Below are positions 27,698 to 36,314 of a stretch of DNA of 45,770 nt, in pieces (positions within the stretch are counted from its first letter, which is position 1; each line of letters opens with the position of its first letter). The stretch is from Pseudomonas sp. Ant30-3 (GTDB taxonomy: Bacteria; Pseudomonadota; Gammaproteobacteria; Pseudomonadales; Pseudomonadaceae). A program made the position numbers and the translations under genes. A model generated the notes under the pieces. It searched no databases. It saw nothing but the letters and a program-made list of their open reading frames with translations, and was not told the DNA's origin. The DNA is taken from contig NZ_JMCL01000021.1 of NCBI RefSeq assembly GCF_000690905.1, forward strand, positions 1 through 45,770, written 5' to 3'.

Positions 27698-28985
27698 AAC
27701 CGAGAAATCCATGTCCAGTAACACGCAACAAAACAAGCGCACGGCTGAGCTAGAAGAGCTGCTGATCGACGCCGAAGCTGATGACGACGAAGTCCAGCAA
27801 CGCCCCCCGTTACTGCGCCGTCCGTGGCTGCTGCTGCTGGGCCTGATCCTGGTGGCACTGAACCTGCGCCCGGCGCTGTCGAGCATGGCGCCGATGCTCA
27901 GCGATATCTCCAGAGCCCTCGGGCTATCCGCCGCGCAGGCCGGTCTTCTGACTACGCTGCCGGTACTTTGCCTCGGCTTGTTTGCACCGCTGGCACCGAT
28001 CCTCGCACGTCGTTTCGGCGCCGAGCGGGTGGTGCTGGGGATTCTGCTGACGCTGGCCGCCGGGATCATCGTGCGCAGCTCGTTTGGTCAGATCGGCCTG
28101 TTTGCTGGCAGCGTAATGGCCGGGGCGAGTATCGGCGTGATTGGCGTGTTACTGCCGGGCATCGTCAAACGTGACTTCGCCAAACATGCCGGCACCATGA
28201 CCGGGGTGTACACCATGGCCCTGTGTCTGGGCGCCGCCATGGCAGCGGGCGCGACCGTGCCATTGAGCGAGCATTTTGACCATAGCTGGGCAGTAGGTCT
28301 CGGCATTTGGGTCATTCCGGCGGTGGTCGCGGCGATCTTCTGGTTACCCCAGGTCGGACCGAAACACGGTGCGCCTCAAGTGGCGTATCGCGTTCGCGGA
28401 CTGTTGCGCGATCGACTGGCCTGGCAAGTGACCCTGTACATGGGCCTGCAATCGTCGCTGGCGTACATCGTTTTCGGCTGGTTGCCGTCAATCCTGATCG
28501 GCCGCGGACTGACGCCGACACAGGCCGGCCTGGTGCTCTCGGGCTCAGTGATCGTGCAACTGGCGAGTTCTCTGGCCGCACCGTGGCTGGCCACGCGCGG
28601 CAAGGACCAGCGACTGGCGATTGTGGTGGTCATGGCGCTGGTTCTCGGCGGCTTGTTCGGTTGCCTGTACGCACCAATCGAAGGCCTGTGGGGCTGGGCA
28701 ATTATTCTGGGCCTGGGCCAGGGCGGCGCATTCAGCCTGGCGCTGACGTTGATCGTGCTGCGCTCGCGCGATTCCCACGTCGCCGCCAACCTGTCGGGCA
28801 TGGCTCAGGGTTTCGGCTACACGCTCGCCTCGATGGGACCATTCGCGGTCGGGGTTGTGCACGACTGGACCGGTGGGTGGTCGGCCGTCGGCTGGATTTT
28901 CGGCGTGATTGGCCTGGGAGCAATTGTCGCCGGCCTCGGTGCCGGGCGATCGCTCTACGTTCAAGCGGTCAGCGAAAAGGTCTGA
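27687..28985 (+). CDS. CynX/NimT-type MFS transporter
   Basis: 432 residues with about 12 membrane helices after a 45-residue cytoplasmic N-terminus. Family signs: LLLGLILVALNLRPALSSMAPML near helix 1, ARRFGAERVVLGILL in the first inner loop, and GGAFSLALTLIVLRSRDSH. Members have been linked to cyanate (CynX) and 2-nitroimidazole (NimT); the substrate here is unknown. ATG 27711 (MSSNTQQNK) is an alternative start. Coupled to the upstream FadR-type regulator. The gene ends one base before the remnant fimbrial reading frame on the other strand. Confidence 0.88.
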   Translation: MNLETEKSMSSNTQQNKRTAELEELLIDAEADDDEVQQRPPLLRRPWLLLLGLILVALNLRPALSSMAPMLSDISRALGLSAAQAGLLTTLPVLCLGLFAPLAPILARRFGAERVVLGILLTLAAGIIVRSSFGQIGLFAGSVMAGASIGVIGVLLPGIVKRDFAKHAGTMTGVYTMALCLGAAMAAGATVPLSEHFDHSWAVGLGIWVIPAVVAAIFWLPQVGPKHGAPQVAYRVRGLLRDRLAWQVTLYMGLQSSLAYIVFGWLPSILIGRGLTPTQAGLVLSGSVIVQLASSLAAPWLATRGKDQRLAIVVVMALVLGGLFGCLYAPIEGLWGWAIILGLGQGGAFSLALTLIVLRSRDSHVAANLSGMAQGFGYTLASMGPFAVGVVHDWTGGWSAVGWIFGVIGLGAIVAGLGAGRSLYVQAVSEKV

Positions 28986-28986
28986 G

Positions 28987-29150
28987 TTACACAACGTCCA
29001 GCGTCGCTGAGCCGTCGAGTTGCACGTCGCCACTCACGTCCAGCCCGGCGGTCGGTGCGATAACGGTCTGCAAGTGTCAGCGGGCTCAATATGCAGCGGA
29101 TAGAGCCCGACCTTTGAAGCTGTCACGGCGCTGTGCTGAACCGTTCGCTG
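28987..29150 (-). pseudogene. Remnant of a DUF1120-type fimbrial subunit
   Basis: On the minus strand two pieces in different frames match the neighbouring subunits. The first reads VGLYPLHIEPADT, like RIGLYSLSIDPTDAS of the tip protein encoded at 29881-31023. The second reads LQTVIAPTAGLDVSGDVQLD, then GSATLDVV and stop, like its ending VDAVIAPLNSLDLSTAVELD plus GSGTLEIIYL. The roughly 60 residues between these parts are missing and the frame changes at the joint. The stop TAA stands where all intact relatives have the penultimate Tyr codon (TAC), followed by CTC for the last Leu. It is thus a deleted and nonsense-mutated copy. Confidence 0.75.
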
Positions 29151-29177
29151 GTCAGCGAGCGGCTCAGCGATTGGCGC

Positions 29178-29798
29178 TTACAGGTACTTCATTTCAAATG
29201 TTACAGACCCATTGATAACGACATCGTCTATCAGGGTCAGTCCGTTGGTCGGAGCAATGTGGGTAGTGACCAGCAGATCAATCCCCGTATCCTGCGCTGC
29301 CAGCGGGGTGGTCGGATCGGCACTGGAAGCCACGGAAAGGAGGCGCCCAGGTCTCATGTGATGATGGGCATGCCAGGTGCTGCCGTTGTTGGTCGAGATA
29401 ATTGTCTGCGCGGGTTGTCCGTCGGCCAGCGTATTACTCATGGTCGTGACGATAAATCCCAGCCGTTCTGCCGCGTTCGTCAGCCCAAGGCCCCACCAGT
29501 CCCCGTTCGATGCGGTCCCGGGATTGTTATCGACGGGCGCGAGGGCGAACTGGACCGGCGCCACACAGTTCACAGTCAATTGCAGCGTGTCCCTGCCTAT
29601 GATTGTGTTTGTCGTCTCATTGAGGTCTTTCGCGGCGATCTTGCCGTAGTCCACAACTCCGCCGTTCGACAAAAGCGGTGTGCATGCCGTCGGGGTAATG
29701 GTGCCGGTGACCGTCAAGTCGGTGCTGGAAGCGGCCCATGCAAGGGGCATGGCGCCCAGAAGGACGGTGGTAGCGAATGCTGTAAGGGTTTTTTTCAT
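29178..29798 (-). CDS. DUF1120-type fimbrial subunit (pilin)
   Basis: 206 residues from ATG 29798 with GAGAG ahead. Signal peptide MKKTLTAFATTVLLGAMPLAWA. The mature protein starts SSTDLTVTGTITPTACTP, a strand with alternating hydrophobic residues and a Cys, as in donor strands of chaperone-usher pilins. A second Cys is in TVNCVAP. It ends VTFEMKYL, with the penultimate Tyr typical of chaperone-bound C-terminal strands. Last intact gene of the minus-strand fimbrial operon, 82 bp after the tip-protein stop. Probably a major or minor rod subunit. Confidence 0.85.
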   Translation of the reverse strand: MKKTLTAFATTVLLGAMPLAWAASSTDLTVTGTITPTACTPLLSNGGVVDYGKIAAKDLNETTNTIIGRDTLQLTVNCVAPVQFALAPVDNNPGTASNGDWWGLGLTNAAERLGFIVTTMSNTLADGQPAQTIISTNNGSTWHAHHHMRPGRLLSVASSADPTTPLAAQDTGIDLLVTTHIAPTNGLTLIDDVVINGSVTFEMKYL

Positions 29799-29880
29799 CT
29801 TGTTACTCTCTTTTATTGAAGTTGTCCCACTAACCAAAAGTGCAACATGCACCGCGGATTCGGCAGGGCTCGTTTGGGTG

Positions 29881-31023
29881 TTACAGGTAAATGATTTCGA
29901 GGGTTCCCGAGCCATCGAGCTCAACGGCAGTGCTCAGATCAAGGCTATTCAGGGGCGCTATGACGGCATCAACGGTCACGGTGCTCGTGAGGTTCTGGAT
30001 GGCCACCGGCCCGGCCGTGCTGCCAGCGCTGTCGGTGAAACCCAGGTAGCTCTTCTGGCCTATCGAAATCGGCTTCGATTGGGCGGTGCTCCAGGCGTTG
30101 CCATTGGTGGTGGAGTCGGTTCGGTAGAGACGGGAAAAGCTGTCGGCGCTGGCGTCGGTTGGGTCGATGCTCAGTGAATAGAGGCCGATCCTGTTGACGC
30201 GACTGTCTGTGCCGAGTCCATAGTAAATTTCGCTGTTGACCGTGGCCGAGCCGAGGCGGTTGTCCTGCATGGTGAGGGCGAATATCGTGGGTGCATCGCA
30301 GGTCACGCGCAGCGTTAACGACCTGGCCGCCAGTCGTGTGCTTTTGTCGTTGTTCAGGTCGTTTTTTGACAGGGTCCCAAAGTCGACCAGGCCACCGCTG
30401 GACAGTGATGGTTCACACGCCGCCGGGGCAAAACGGGCCCGCAGGTTGAGGTCTTGGCTGCGGCCGGCGGATACGGCGTCGAACACACCGGAAGCCTCCC
30501 AGGTCACCGCATCGCGCACCCGCATCCCTTGCTCCTCGACCGAGGCGCTTACTTCCAGGTGCGCTGAGAAACGATGGCCTTGCGTCGGCACGCCAGCCTG
30601 TACGGGTATGACTGCGTGGTGAGGTCGCCAGATCAGGCTCGCTGCGCTTTCCACTGGCGCTTGACCGACGCCGGCAATCAGCCCGACGTCCACCGATCGG
30701 CCGTCCAGTTGCGCATCGCGAATCCGAATCCGGTAACTGCCGCGTTCGGCGAAGTGAAAACGCTCGGCCGTGGACGCCATGGCTCGATAGAACACGCTCA
30801 TGTCGACAGCTTGCGAACAGCTGAGCGTAAGGTTCACCGGGCGCTCGCCAAGCAGGCGTTCAGCGGCAGATTCAGGCTGTATCGCCCGGTTCATGAGTCC
30901 GAAGTCGAGCACTGACTGGTTCACGCTCAACTGACAGTCATCCGCGGCTGCCATCGCCAGTGGGGTGAACCCGCCCAGGGCAAACGGGATGAGGGGCAAC
31001 AGTAAGTAGCGGGACAGATTCAT
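29881..31023 (-). CDS. Two-domain DUF1120-type protein, probable fimbrial tip adhesin
   Basis: 380 residues from ATG 31023. Signal peptide to about residue 26 (…PLAMAAA). Domain 1 (about 28-195) starts DDCQLSVNQSVLDFGLMNRA, a form seen in adhesin domains of tip proteins. Domain 2 (about 196-380) is a DUF1120 pilin module: LNLRARFAPAACEPSLSSGG, LVDFGTLSKNDLN, LRVTCDAPTIFALTMQDNR and ending GSGTLEIIYL. A lectin-like plus pilin arrangement placed straight after the usher (10-bp gap) fits a tip adhesin. The receptor is unknown. Confidence 0.8.
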   Translation of the reverse strand: MNLSRYLLLPLIPFALGGFTPLAMAAADDCQLSVNQSVLDFGLMNRAIQPESAAERLLGERPVNLTLSCSQAVDMSVFYRAMASTAERFHFAERGSYRIRIRDAQLDGRSVDVGLIAGVGQAPVESAASLIWRPHHAVIPVQAGVPTQGHRFSAHLEVSASVEEQGMRVRDAVTWEASGVFDAVSAGRSQDLNLRARFAPAACEPSLSSGGLVDFGTLSKNDLNNDKSTRLAARSLTLRVTCDAPTIFALTMQDNRLGSATVNSEIYYGLGTDSRVNRIGLYSLSIDPTDASADSFSRLYRTDSTTNGNAWSTAQSKPISIGQKSYLGFTDSAGSTAGPVAIQNLTSTVTVDAVIAPLNSLDLSTAVELDGSGTLEIIYL

Positions 31024-31033
31024 GCAGTCATCC

Positions 31034-33496
31034 TCAAAGTGCCCGGCACTTGGCGGTGGTGGTCTCGTAGTACGCCTCGGCGTCGGCGTCGGCCGGCAGT
31101 TCGAAAAGCAGTTCGCAACGCTCCAGGCCGGGTGCGGTGACCCACAACGCGGATCGGTCGAGTACGTTGGGCAAAAACACCAGGCCACCGTCCTGCACCA
31201 GGGTGACGAATTCACCCGCTTGGGTATTCACCGCAGCCCCGCGCGGTAGCGGTGCGCCATTGGCGGTGACGACTTTGAGCAGCGCACGGCGGGTGGTGCT
31301 GACGCCGAATTCGACGGTGTCGACGGCTCCTCGGCCAGCCGAAATCACCGCCAGCCCGTTATGAATGTCGGCATTGCGCGGCAGGGTTTTGGTATCGACT
31401 TCCACGAGGCTGCGCCCGTAAGCGCTGACGTTCGCGACCACGGCCTGACCTTGCCAGTCGGTCCAGACCGGGCCGCTTGGCGTGGTCACTTTGATGGCGC
31501 CCATGTCGCCGACGGACAGCAGAGCAAAGGTGTCGCTGATCGGATAAGGCGAGAAGGTCAAGCCGCCACCGTGCAACACCGCGCCACCCCGCGCACTGGC
31601 CTGATAGCTCGATTGTTCGGCATCGGCGCGGGTGTAATTGAGGTCCAGTTGGCTGTAGCGCGGCAGCAGCGAAACGCCGAGCGAAGATTGCGCCTGCCTG
31701 TTGCGAGTGTCGTGTTCAACGCCGACCCGATAAGCGAATTGGTCGTTGAACTGTTCGCTCACGCCGATGCCGCTGCGGTGTTCGCCCGCCGAACTGCGCA
31801 CCCAGGAGCGCCCCCGCCGGTTCTGTCCCAATGGCATGCTCAGGTTCAGGTAAACGCTGTCTTCGCTGCGCGCCGCCCCGCTAAGCTGCCATTCGGCCGT
31901 TGCTGAAACCGACACACCGCCGATGTGGGTGCCCCACGACGCCAGGGCGCGGCTGCTGCTGAGGCCGTCGAATGAGGCGGACCGACTGAACCCGCTGCTG
32001 AAAGCGCCCAGCCACGGGTGTGACCACGACAGGCCCAGACTTTGCTGGTCGCGGTAGCGGGATTTGTTGCCGTCGGAGCTCTCGCCGAACACCGCATCTT
32101 CCAGCTCCCGATAGCCGAACGTGCGATAAGAACTGCCGGCGCTCAGCGCCCAACGCTCGCTCAAACGGTGCGAGGCGGTGAGATCGGCCTGCAAACCTGT
32201 GCTGTGCTGTTTGCCGCTGGCTTCAGCGCCGGTCAGCGCGGTTTGCAGCTGGGTATCGGGTGAGAGCAACAGACCGACACTGGCACCCGCAGCATGGTAA
32301 TCGGCGGCACCGGTGAGCCCTGCACCCAGCAGCACTTGCGGGTGAAGTGCACCGCTCCAGCCGGCGCTGATCACCCAGGGATTACCGGCTTGCTCGTCGC
32401 TGCTGTTGCGCAATTGACCCGCCGCCAGCGAGTAGCCGGGCGCAGGCAAACCGACGCCGAGCATCGCGGCGGGCACGATGAAGCTGCGCTCGCTGCCATC
32501 GCTTTCCTTGACGGTCACTTCCACATCGGTGCGACTGTTGAGGCGGCGCACATCGTTAAGCGTAAACGGCCCGGCAGGCACCACGGTGGAATGAATCAGT
32601 GCGCCGTTCTGCCGCACTTCGATCTGCGCCTGGCTGTGAGCAATCCCTTCGATGACGGCCTTCTGACCTTCACCCTGCAACGCTTGCTCGGTCAGGACCT
32701 GCACGCCGGTTATCTGGGCTCCGGCCAGCACCGGATTGTAGAGACTGATCTGGCCCGCTTGCAGCACCGCTTCCTGACGGGCGAAGGTGCGCTGGGCATA
32801 CGCAGCAATGTGGTTGGTACGCGACAGGTCGTCCTGCCAGGTATGCACCTGACGGCTGCGGACGATCCAGTCGCCGGCGTTGAAACCCAGCTCGGTGTTG
32901 GCCGATGCGTACCGACTGGTTTGGTCGCCGGAACGGTTGTGCAGACCTGTCACGTTGTAATTGAGCAAGCCGGCCACGCCGCCTGTTTGATAACCGGAAA
33001 AATCCCGGGCCGCGATACGAATCGCGTCAGTGGGCACCAGCAATGACACTGCAAGGTTCGGCGGATCCGTCTCAACCACGGCTTGCGGCGAGGTGCTGAG
33101 GAAGTCAACACAGCGTCCGTCGTCGAGTACACGCTCGGGCACCTTCAGGTTGCCCGCGTCAAGCAGTGCGCGGTCGAAGCACAGTGCGCCTTCACGATCA
33201 AACGTGACGTCGACCCGGCCGTGGCGCCGGCCGTTGACGGTCAGGGTCACCGGGTGGGTGCCCGGTGTGAATTGCGGCGCTTGCATCAGCAAGGTGGCCA
33301 GCGCCGGGTCGATGCCTCGTTGTATCAGCGTGTGCTGGTCGAACGACGTCGGCAACGCACCTTGAGCATTGGCCATCACCGCAGCGTTGCTCAGCAGCAC
33401 GGACACGAGCGCCGCTCGCCGCAGCCGTGCTCGCGCAGCGGACGCTTGAGTAACGGGCATGGCTTCGCCATCACGGTAAATCCTCACAGTGTTCAT
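31034..33496 (-). CDS. Fimbrial outer-membrane usher (FimD/PapC family)
   Basis: 820 residues, normal length. After a long N-terminal leader (signal core RRAALVSVLLSNAAVMANA) come the N-terminal chaperone-binding domain (QHTLIQRGIDPALATLL region), the 24-strand barrel with its plug (GPFTLNDVRRLNSRTDVEVT is the conserved plug-flanking segment), and C-terminal domains with GAVDTVEFGVSTTRRALLKV, GAPLPRGAAV and two Cys near the end. It threads and polymerises subunits through the outer membrane. The start is uncertain: ATG 33496 or 33460. Confidence 0.9.
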   Translation of the reverse strand: MNTVRIYRDGEAMPVTQASAARARLRRAALVSVLLSNAAVMANAQGALPTSFDQHTLIQRGIDPALATLLMQAPQFTPGTHPVTLTVNGRRHGRVDVTFDREGALCFDRALLDAGNLKVPERVLDDGRCVDFLSTSPQAVVETDPPNLAVSLLVPTDAIRIAARDFSGYQTGGVAGLLNYNVTGLHNRSGDQTSRYASANTELGFNAGDWIVRSRQVHTWQDDLSRTNHIAAYAQRTFARQEAVLQAGQISLYNPVLAGAQITGVQVLTEQALQGEGQKAVIEGIAHSQAQIEVRQNGALIHSTVVPAGPFTLNDVRRLNSRTDVEVTVKESDGSERSFIVPAAMLGVGLPAPGYSLAAGQLRNSSDEQAGNPWVISAGWSGALHPQVLLGAGLTGAADYHAAGASVGLLLSPDTQLQTALTGAEASGKQHSTGLQADLTASHRLSERWALSAGSSYRTFGYRELEDAVFGESSDGNKSRYRDQQSLGLSWSHPWLGAFSSGFSRSASFDGLSSSRALASWGTHIGGVSVSATAEWQLSGAARSEDSVYLNLSMPLGQNRRGRSWVRSSAGEHRSGIGVSEQFNDQFAYRVGVEHDTRNRQAQSSLGVSLLPRYSQLDLNYTRADAEQSSYQASARGGAVLHGGGLTFSPYPISDTFALLSVGDMGAIKVTTPSGPVWTDWQGQAVVANVSAYGRSLVEVDTKTLPRNADIHNGLAVISAGRGAVDTVEFGVSTTRRALLKVVTANGAPLPRGAAVNTQAGEFVTLVQDGGLVFLPNVLDRSALWVTAPGLERCELLFELPADADAEAYYETTTAKCRAL

Positions 33497-33511
33497 TGGG
33501 TTTCACTTGGG

Positions 33512-33658
33512 TTATTTCAGCGTGCCGGCCAGTTTCGCCATGGCGTCATGCAGCCGCGTGGCGATGGTTAAAGTGCCGTCGCTGGAAGCATCTGCGCTCA
33601 CGGTGCCTTCGGTGCGCGGTGAAAGTGCTGCGGCTTCAGATCTTGATGTCCGCCTCAT
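33512..33658 (-). CDS. Possible small protein between chaperone and usher genes
   Basis: A 48-residue frame from ATG 33658, which lies inside the last codons of the chaperone gene in another frame, to TAA 33514. A shorter form starts at GTG 33601 (29 residues, VSADASSDGTLTIATRLHDA...). No match recognised and no clear ribosome site. It fills the gap of about 139 bp between chaperone and usher, which is long for this operon. Coding status is doubtful. Confidence 0.25.
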   Translation of the reverse strand: MRRTSRSEAAALSPRTEGTVSADASSDGTLTIATRLHDAMAKLAGTLK

Positions 33659-34352
33659 AGTGCGGCACGGCAAAACCGTAGACAGTTGCGGGTTGAAACC
33701 GCACTTGCGTGGCCGCCGACTCAGGTACTGGAATGCGGATGTGTTCGCCAGGCAGTACGTAGGATCTGGGCAACATTGCGGTGGCGGCGGACGGCAACAA
33801 TTGCACCTCCTGGCCTAGCCGCACCACGTATGGCGTGTCATTGCCTACGGTCAGTTGGCCGTCTTTGAGTGACCATTGCAGATCCGTCCAGGGCGTACGG
33901 TTGGGTGCCAGGCCTTTGGGGTGCAGAATCACCGGCAGGTTCTGCCGCACCGTCACGCCGACGCGGGCGTGGCCTGGCGCTGCGGCAGCCTTGCCTTGCG
34001 GGATGCCCTCGAAAATCACCCGTTTGAGGCGCTGGGTCTGCAGAGGTTTTTCGGTTTGCAAGATGAACCGCACCAGTTGCGTTTGCGAGGCCTCGACGCG
34101 TGCCAGCGGCGGCGTCACGAACACCAGCGACTCGGTGTCCTCTGGAATGTTTTCAACGGTGACGTGCATCAACGCCACGCTGCTGTCGGTGTTGGTCACC
34201 GAGATCGAAGCTTCGCCGTCAGCTTCGTTGACTATCACAACCGACGTGTTCGGGACCATGCCGTCGGCATGCACCTGAAGGGACGACAGCAGCGTCGCTG
34301 CGACCAAGGCGACAGGAATCAAGGGTCGTGCGAATGTGCAAAAAATCGTCAT
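33636..34352 (-). CDS. Periplasmic fimbrial chaperone (PapD family)
   Basis: 238 residues from ATG 34352. Signal peptide MTIFCTFARPLIPVALVAAT...VHA. The N-terminal Ig domain has SVVIVNEADGEASISVTNTD, FVTPPLARVEASQTQLVRFI (subunit-binding strand) and RVIFEGIPQGK. The linker region has LPVILHPKGLAPNRTPWTDLQW, and the second domain ends GFAVPHYEADIKI. It folds DUF1120-type subunits by donor-strand complementation and delivers them to the usher. It follows the first pilin gene after 105 bp. Confidence 0.88.
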   Translation of the reverse strand: MTIFCTFARPLIPVALVAATLLSSLQVHADGMVPNTSVVIVNEADGEASISVTNTDSSVALMHVTVENIPEDTESLVFVTPPLARVEASQTQLVRFILQTEKPLQTQRLKRVIFEGIPQGKAAAAPGHARVGVTVRQNLPVILHPKGLAPNRTPWTDLQWSLKDGQLTVGNDTPYVVRLGQEVQLLPSAATAMLPRSYVLPGEHIRIPVPESAATQVRFQPATVYGFAVPHYEADIKI

Positions 34353-34457
34353 GACGTGACTCGTTTCATCTCTGGAAATGGGTGCGATAGGTAAACGCGC
34401 AGGTTGATCAAGCTGGCAGCGCGGCAGATTGCCTGCCACCCGCTTGTTGGCCACGCG

Positions 34458-35093
34458 TTACAGGTACTTCACTTCGAGAGTTGCCGAGCCGTCGATCGAC
34501 ACTTCATCCGTAAGAGTCAGGCTGTCGGCGCGCGCGATAAATGCGCCAACGTTCATATTCATCGTGAGATTTTTGGTGGCGACGGGTAGCCAGCTTCCGG
34601 TGGATTTATCTCCCGCAGCCGTCCACATGGTGGGAGGCGTTCCATCTCCCTCGTCATGTCTATCCCATGTTGTTCCTTGATCGACCGAGGCGACCATCGA
34701 CGTCGCACCGTTTTCGGTGACTGCGTCGGAATAGGACAAATCGAACGCGCCCAGTTTTTCACTGGAGTTGGTCATGCCCAGACCGTACATGGCGCCAGGA
34801 AACAGCGTCGAACTTGCGCGGTTGTCTACGAGGTGCAATGCGAACCGGGTTGCTGCGTCGCACTCGACATTTACTTGCAGTGGTGTTCGGCCCAAAAACG
34901 TCGTTTGGGTTTGATTAAGGTCCTTCGCTGCAATCTTCCCGTAATCAATATTGCCGTTATTGGCCAGGCCAGGTGTGCACGCCGCTGGGGTAATAATGCC
35001 GGTGACAGTCAGGTCGGTGGTAGACGCGGCAAATACTGACGAAGTGCCGGTTAGAAAAATTGCGGCTGTCAGGACGGACAAGTGTTTGAGCAT
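34458..35093 (-). CDS. DUF1120-type fimbrial subunit (pilin), first gene of the operon
   Basis: 211 residues from ATG 35093, with GGAAGAG ahead. Signal peptide MLKHLSVLTAAIFLTGTSSVFA. Mature start STTDLTVTGIITPAACTP, then NIDYGKIAAKDLNQTQTTFL, Cys in NVECDAATRFAL, and end GSATLEVKYL. It shares the ITPxACTP start, the DYGKIAAKDLN block and the final -Y-L with the other subunits. Its leading position suggests the major rod subunit. Confidence 0.85.
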   Translation of the reverse strand: MLKHLSVLTAAIFLTGTSSVFAASTTDLTVTGIITPAACTPGLANNGNIDYGKIAAKDLNQTQTTFLGRTPLQVNVECDAATRFALHLVDNRASSTLFPGAMYGLGMTNSSEKLGAFDLSYSDAVTENGATSMVASVDQGTTWDRHDEGDGTPPTMWTAAGDKSTGSWLPVATKNLTMNMNVGAFIARADSLTLTDEVSIDGSATLEVKYL

Positions 35094-35438
35094 TTTTGGC
35101 TCTTCCATGATTGGTTGTTAGTTGTCCCGTTTGCGGGAAAGCGCAAGATAGCGATCATGTCAGTCCAGTGAAATGCAACTAGTACGAAAGTCGGGTGTTC
35201 GCTGTATGAAAGTTTATTTGGGCGGCAGCGCTGTCATCCGTTTTACCTTTCTATGTAGTCTATCTGCGCGGGATATAGAGTTCACATGTAAGGCAATTCG
35301 TTTTCTTTCATAGGATAAAGTCCTACGCCCGAATTTTCAGGGTCCAGCGTTTTTTTTTGTTGCAATGGGGCGTTGTAGTGGGCAGATGAACGGCGTTACT
35401 TTCCGCGCATTCAGTGACCTCAAAGGAAAAGTCCGACA
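35094..35438. other. 345-bp A+T-rich divergent control region of the fimbrial locus
   Basis: No gene. It is clearly richer in A+T than the surrounding genes. It holds a small hairpin TCCCG-TTTG-CGGGA at about 35125-35138 in the leader of the minus-strand pilin, AGTTGTCCC at 35120-35128 (also at 29820-29828 before the second pilin), and the RcsB-like box at 35311-35325. No clear -35/-10 pair can be fixed by eye. Confidence 0.6.
35311..35325 (+). promoter_or_regulatory. RcsB/NarL-type box before the response regulator gene
   Basis: TAGGA-TAAAG-TCCTA, an inverted repeat with 5-bp arms, resembles the RcsAB box (TAAGAATATTCCTA). It lies 113 bp before the regulator start. A related half site, TAGGAATATT at 36257-36266, lies 48 bp before the plus-strand pilin. 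Both are candidate sites for the regulator encoded here. Confidence 0.45.
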
Positions 35439-36071
35439 ATGCGAGTAATTATTGCTGACGACCATCCTGTCGTACGAATCGGTTTGCGAATGCTCGTCGA
35501 TGTCACCCGCACGTGCGTGGTAGTGGGGGAGGCAGAGGGGCCTGACAGTTTATTGAGACTTCTCTCCCATACGCCTTGCGATCTTCTGATCACGGACTTC
35601 TGCATGCCGGGGGATTTGCAGGCCGATGGGTTGAAGTTGATCTGTACTTTGCATCGTCGCTACCCGAGATTACCGATCATTCTGGTCACGATGTTGGCTA
35701 ATGCCCCGACACTCAGGTCTGCCATCGATCAGGGGGCAATGGCGATTGTCGCCAAAGGCGCCTCGGCAAAAGAGTTGCCCTTGGCGATCAAGTCGGTGAG
35801 CGAGGGCAGGGGGTTCATCAGCGAACTATTCCGCGTGCCCTTGGCGCACTGCGGCACAGAGGCACAGTCGCTCTCTGCAACGCTGTCGGTCAAAGAGCGT
35901 GAGGTTGTCAGAATGCTCGCCAGCGGTATGACCGTGAGCGAAATTGCCGCCTGTTTCCAACGTAGCGTTTCTACCATCAGCAAACAGAAAAATATGGCCA
36001 TGCAACGACTGGGTGTGTCCACGGATGTGGACCTTTTTGCCTATGCGCGCGAGAGCGGTATGGTGCATTGA
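35439..36071 (+). CDS. Orphan NarL/RcsB-type response regulator
   Basis: 210 residues. Receiver domain with D7/D8 (IIADDHPVV), phospho-acceptor D53 (LLITDFCMPG) and Lys in AIVAKGASA. LuxR-type helix-turn-helix in LSVKEREVVRMLASGMTVSE and IAACFQRSVSTISKQKNMAM. Layout and helix resemble RcsB, BvgA and FimZ, which control fimbriae and biofilm. No kinase gene is nearby, so the phosphate donor is encoded elsewhere. AAAGGAAAAG precedes the ATG. It is A+T-richer than its neighbours and sits between two divergent pilin units, so it is likely the local regulator. Confidence 0.88.
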   Translation: MRVIIADDHPVVRIGLRMLVDVTRTCVVVGEAEGPDSLLRLLSHTPCDLLITDFCMPGDLQADGLKLICTLHRRYPRLPIILVTMLANAPTLRSAIDQGAMAIVAKGASAKELPLAIKSVSEGRGFISELFRVPLAHCGTEAQSLSATLSVKEREVVRMLASGMTVSEIAACFQRSVSTISKQKNMAMQRLGVSTDVDLFAYARESGMVH

Positions 36072-36314
36072 TTTCTTTCTGCAGTCGCCCCATCAGATAA
36101 CAGTTGGTTGTTCAATAAAATGTGTGGCTGGCCTTTGTTGGTTACAGATGCCGAGCCTGACAGGCCAGATTCGTATTAGTTGTATTTCTGTTGGGGAGTT
36201 GCCGGCTTACATTGTTGTCGAAGCTTGCGCGGTCGGTTCATACGAGTTTGTCTTTGTAGGAATATTTGCGCGCATAGATTTCGCATTCAATGAAATATCT
36301 TAAGGACTGAGTAA

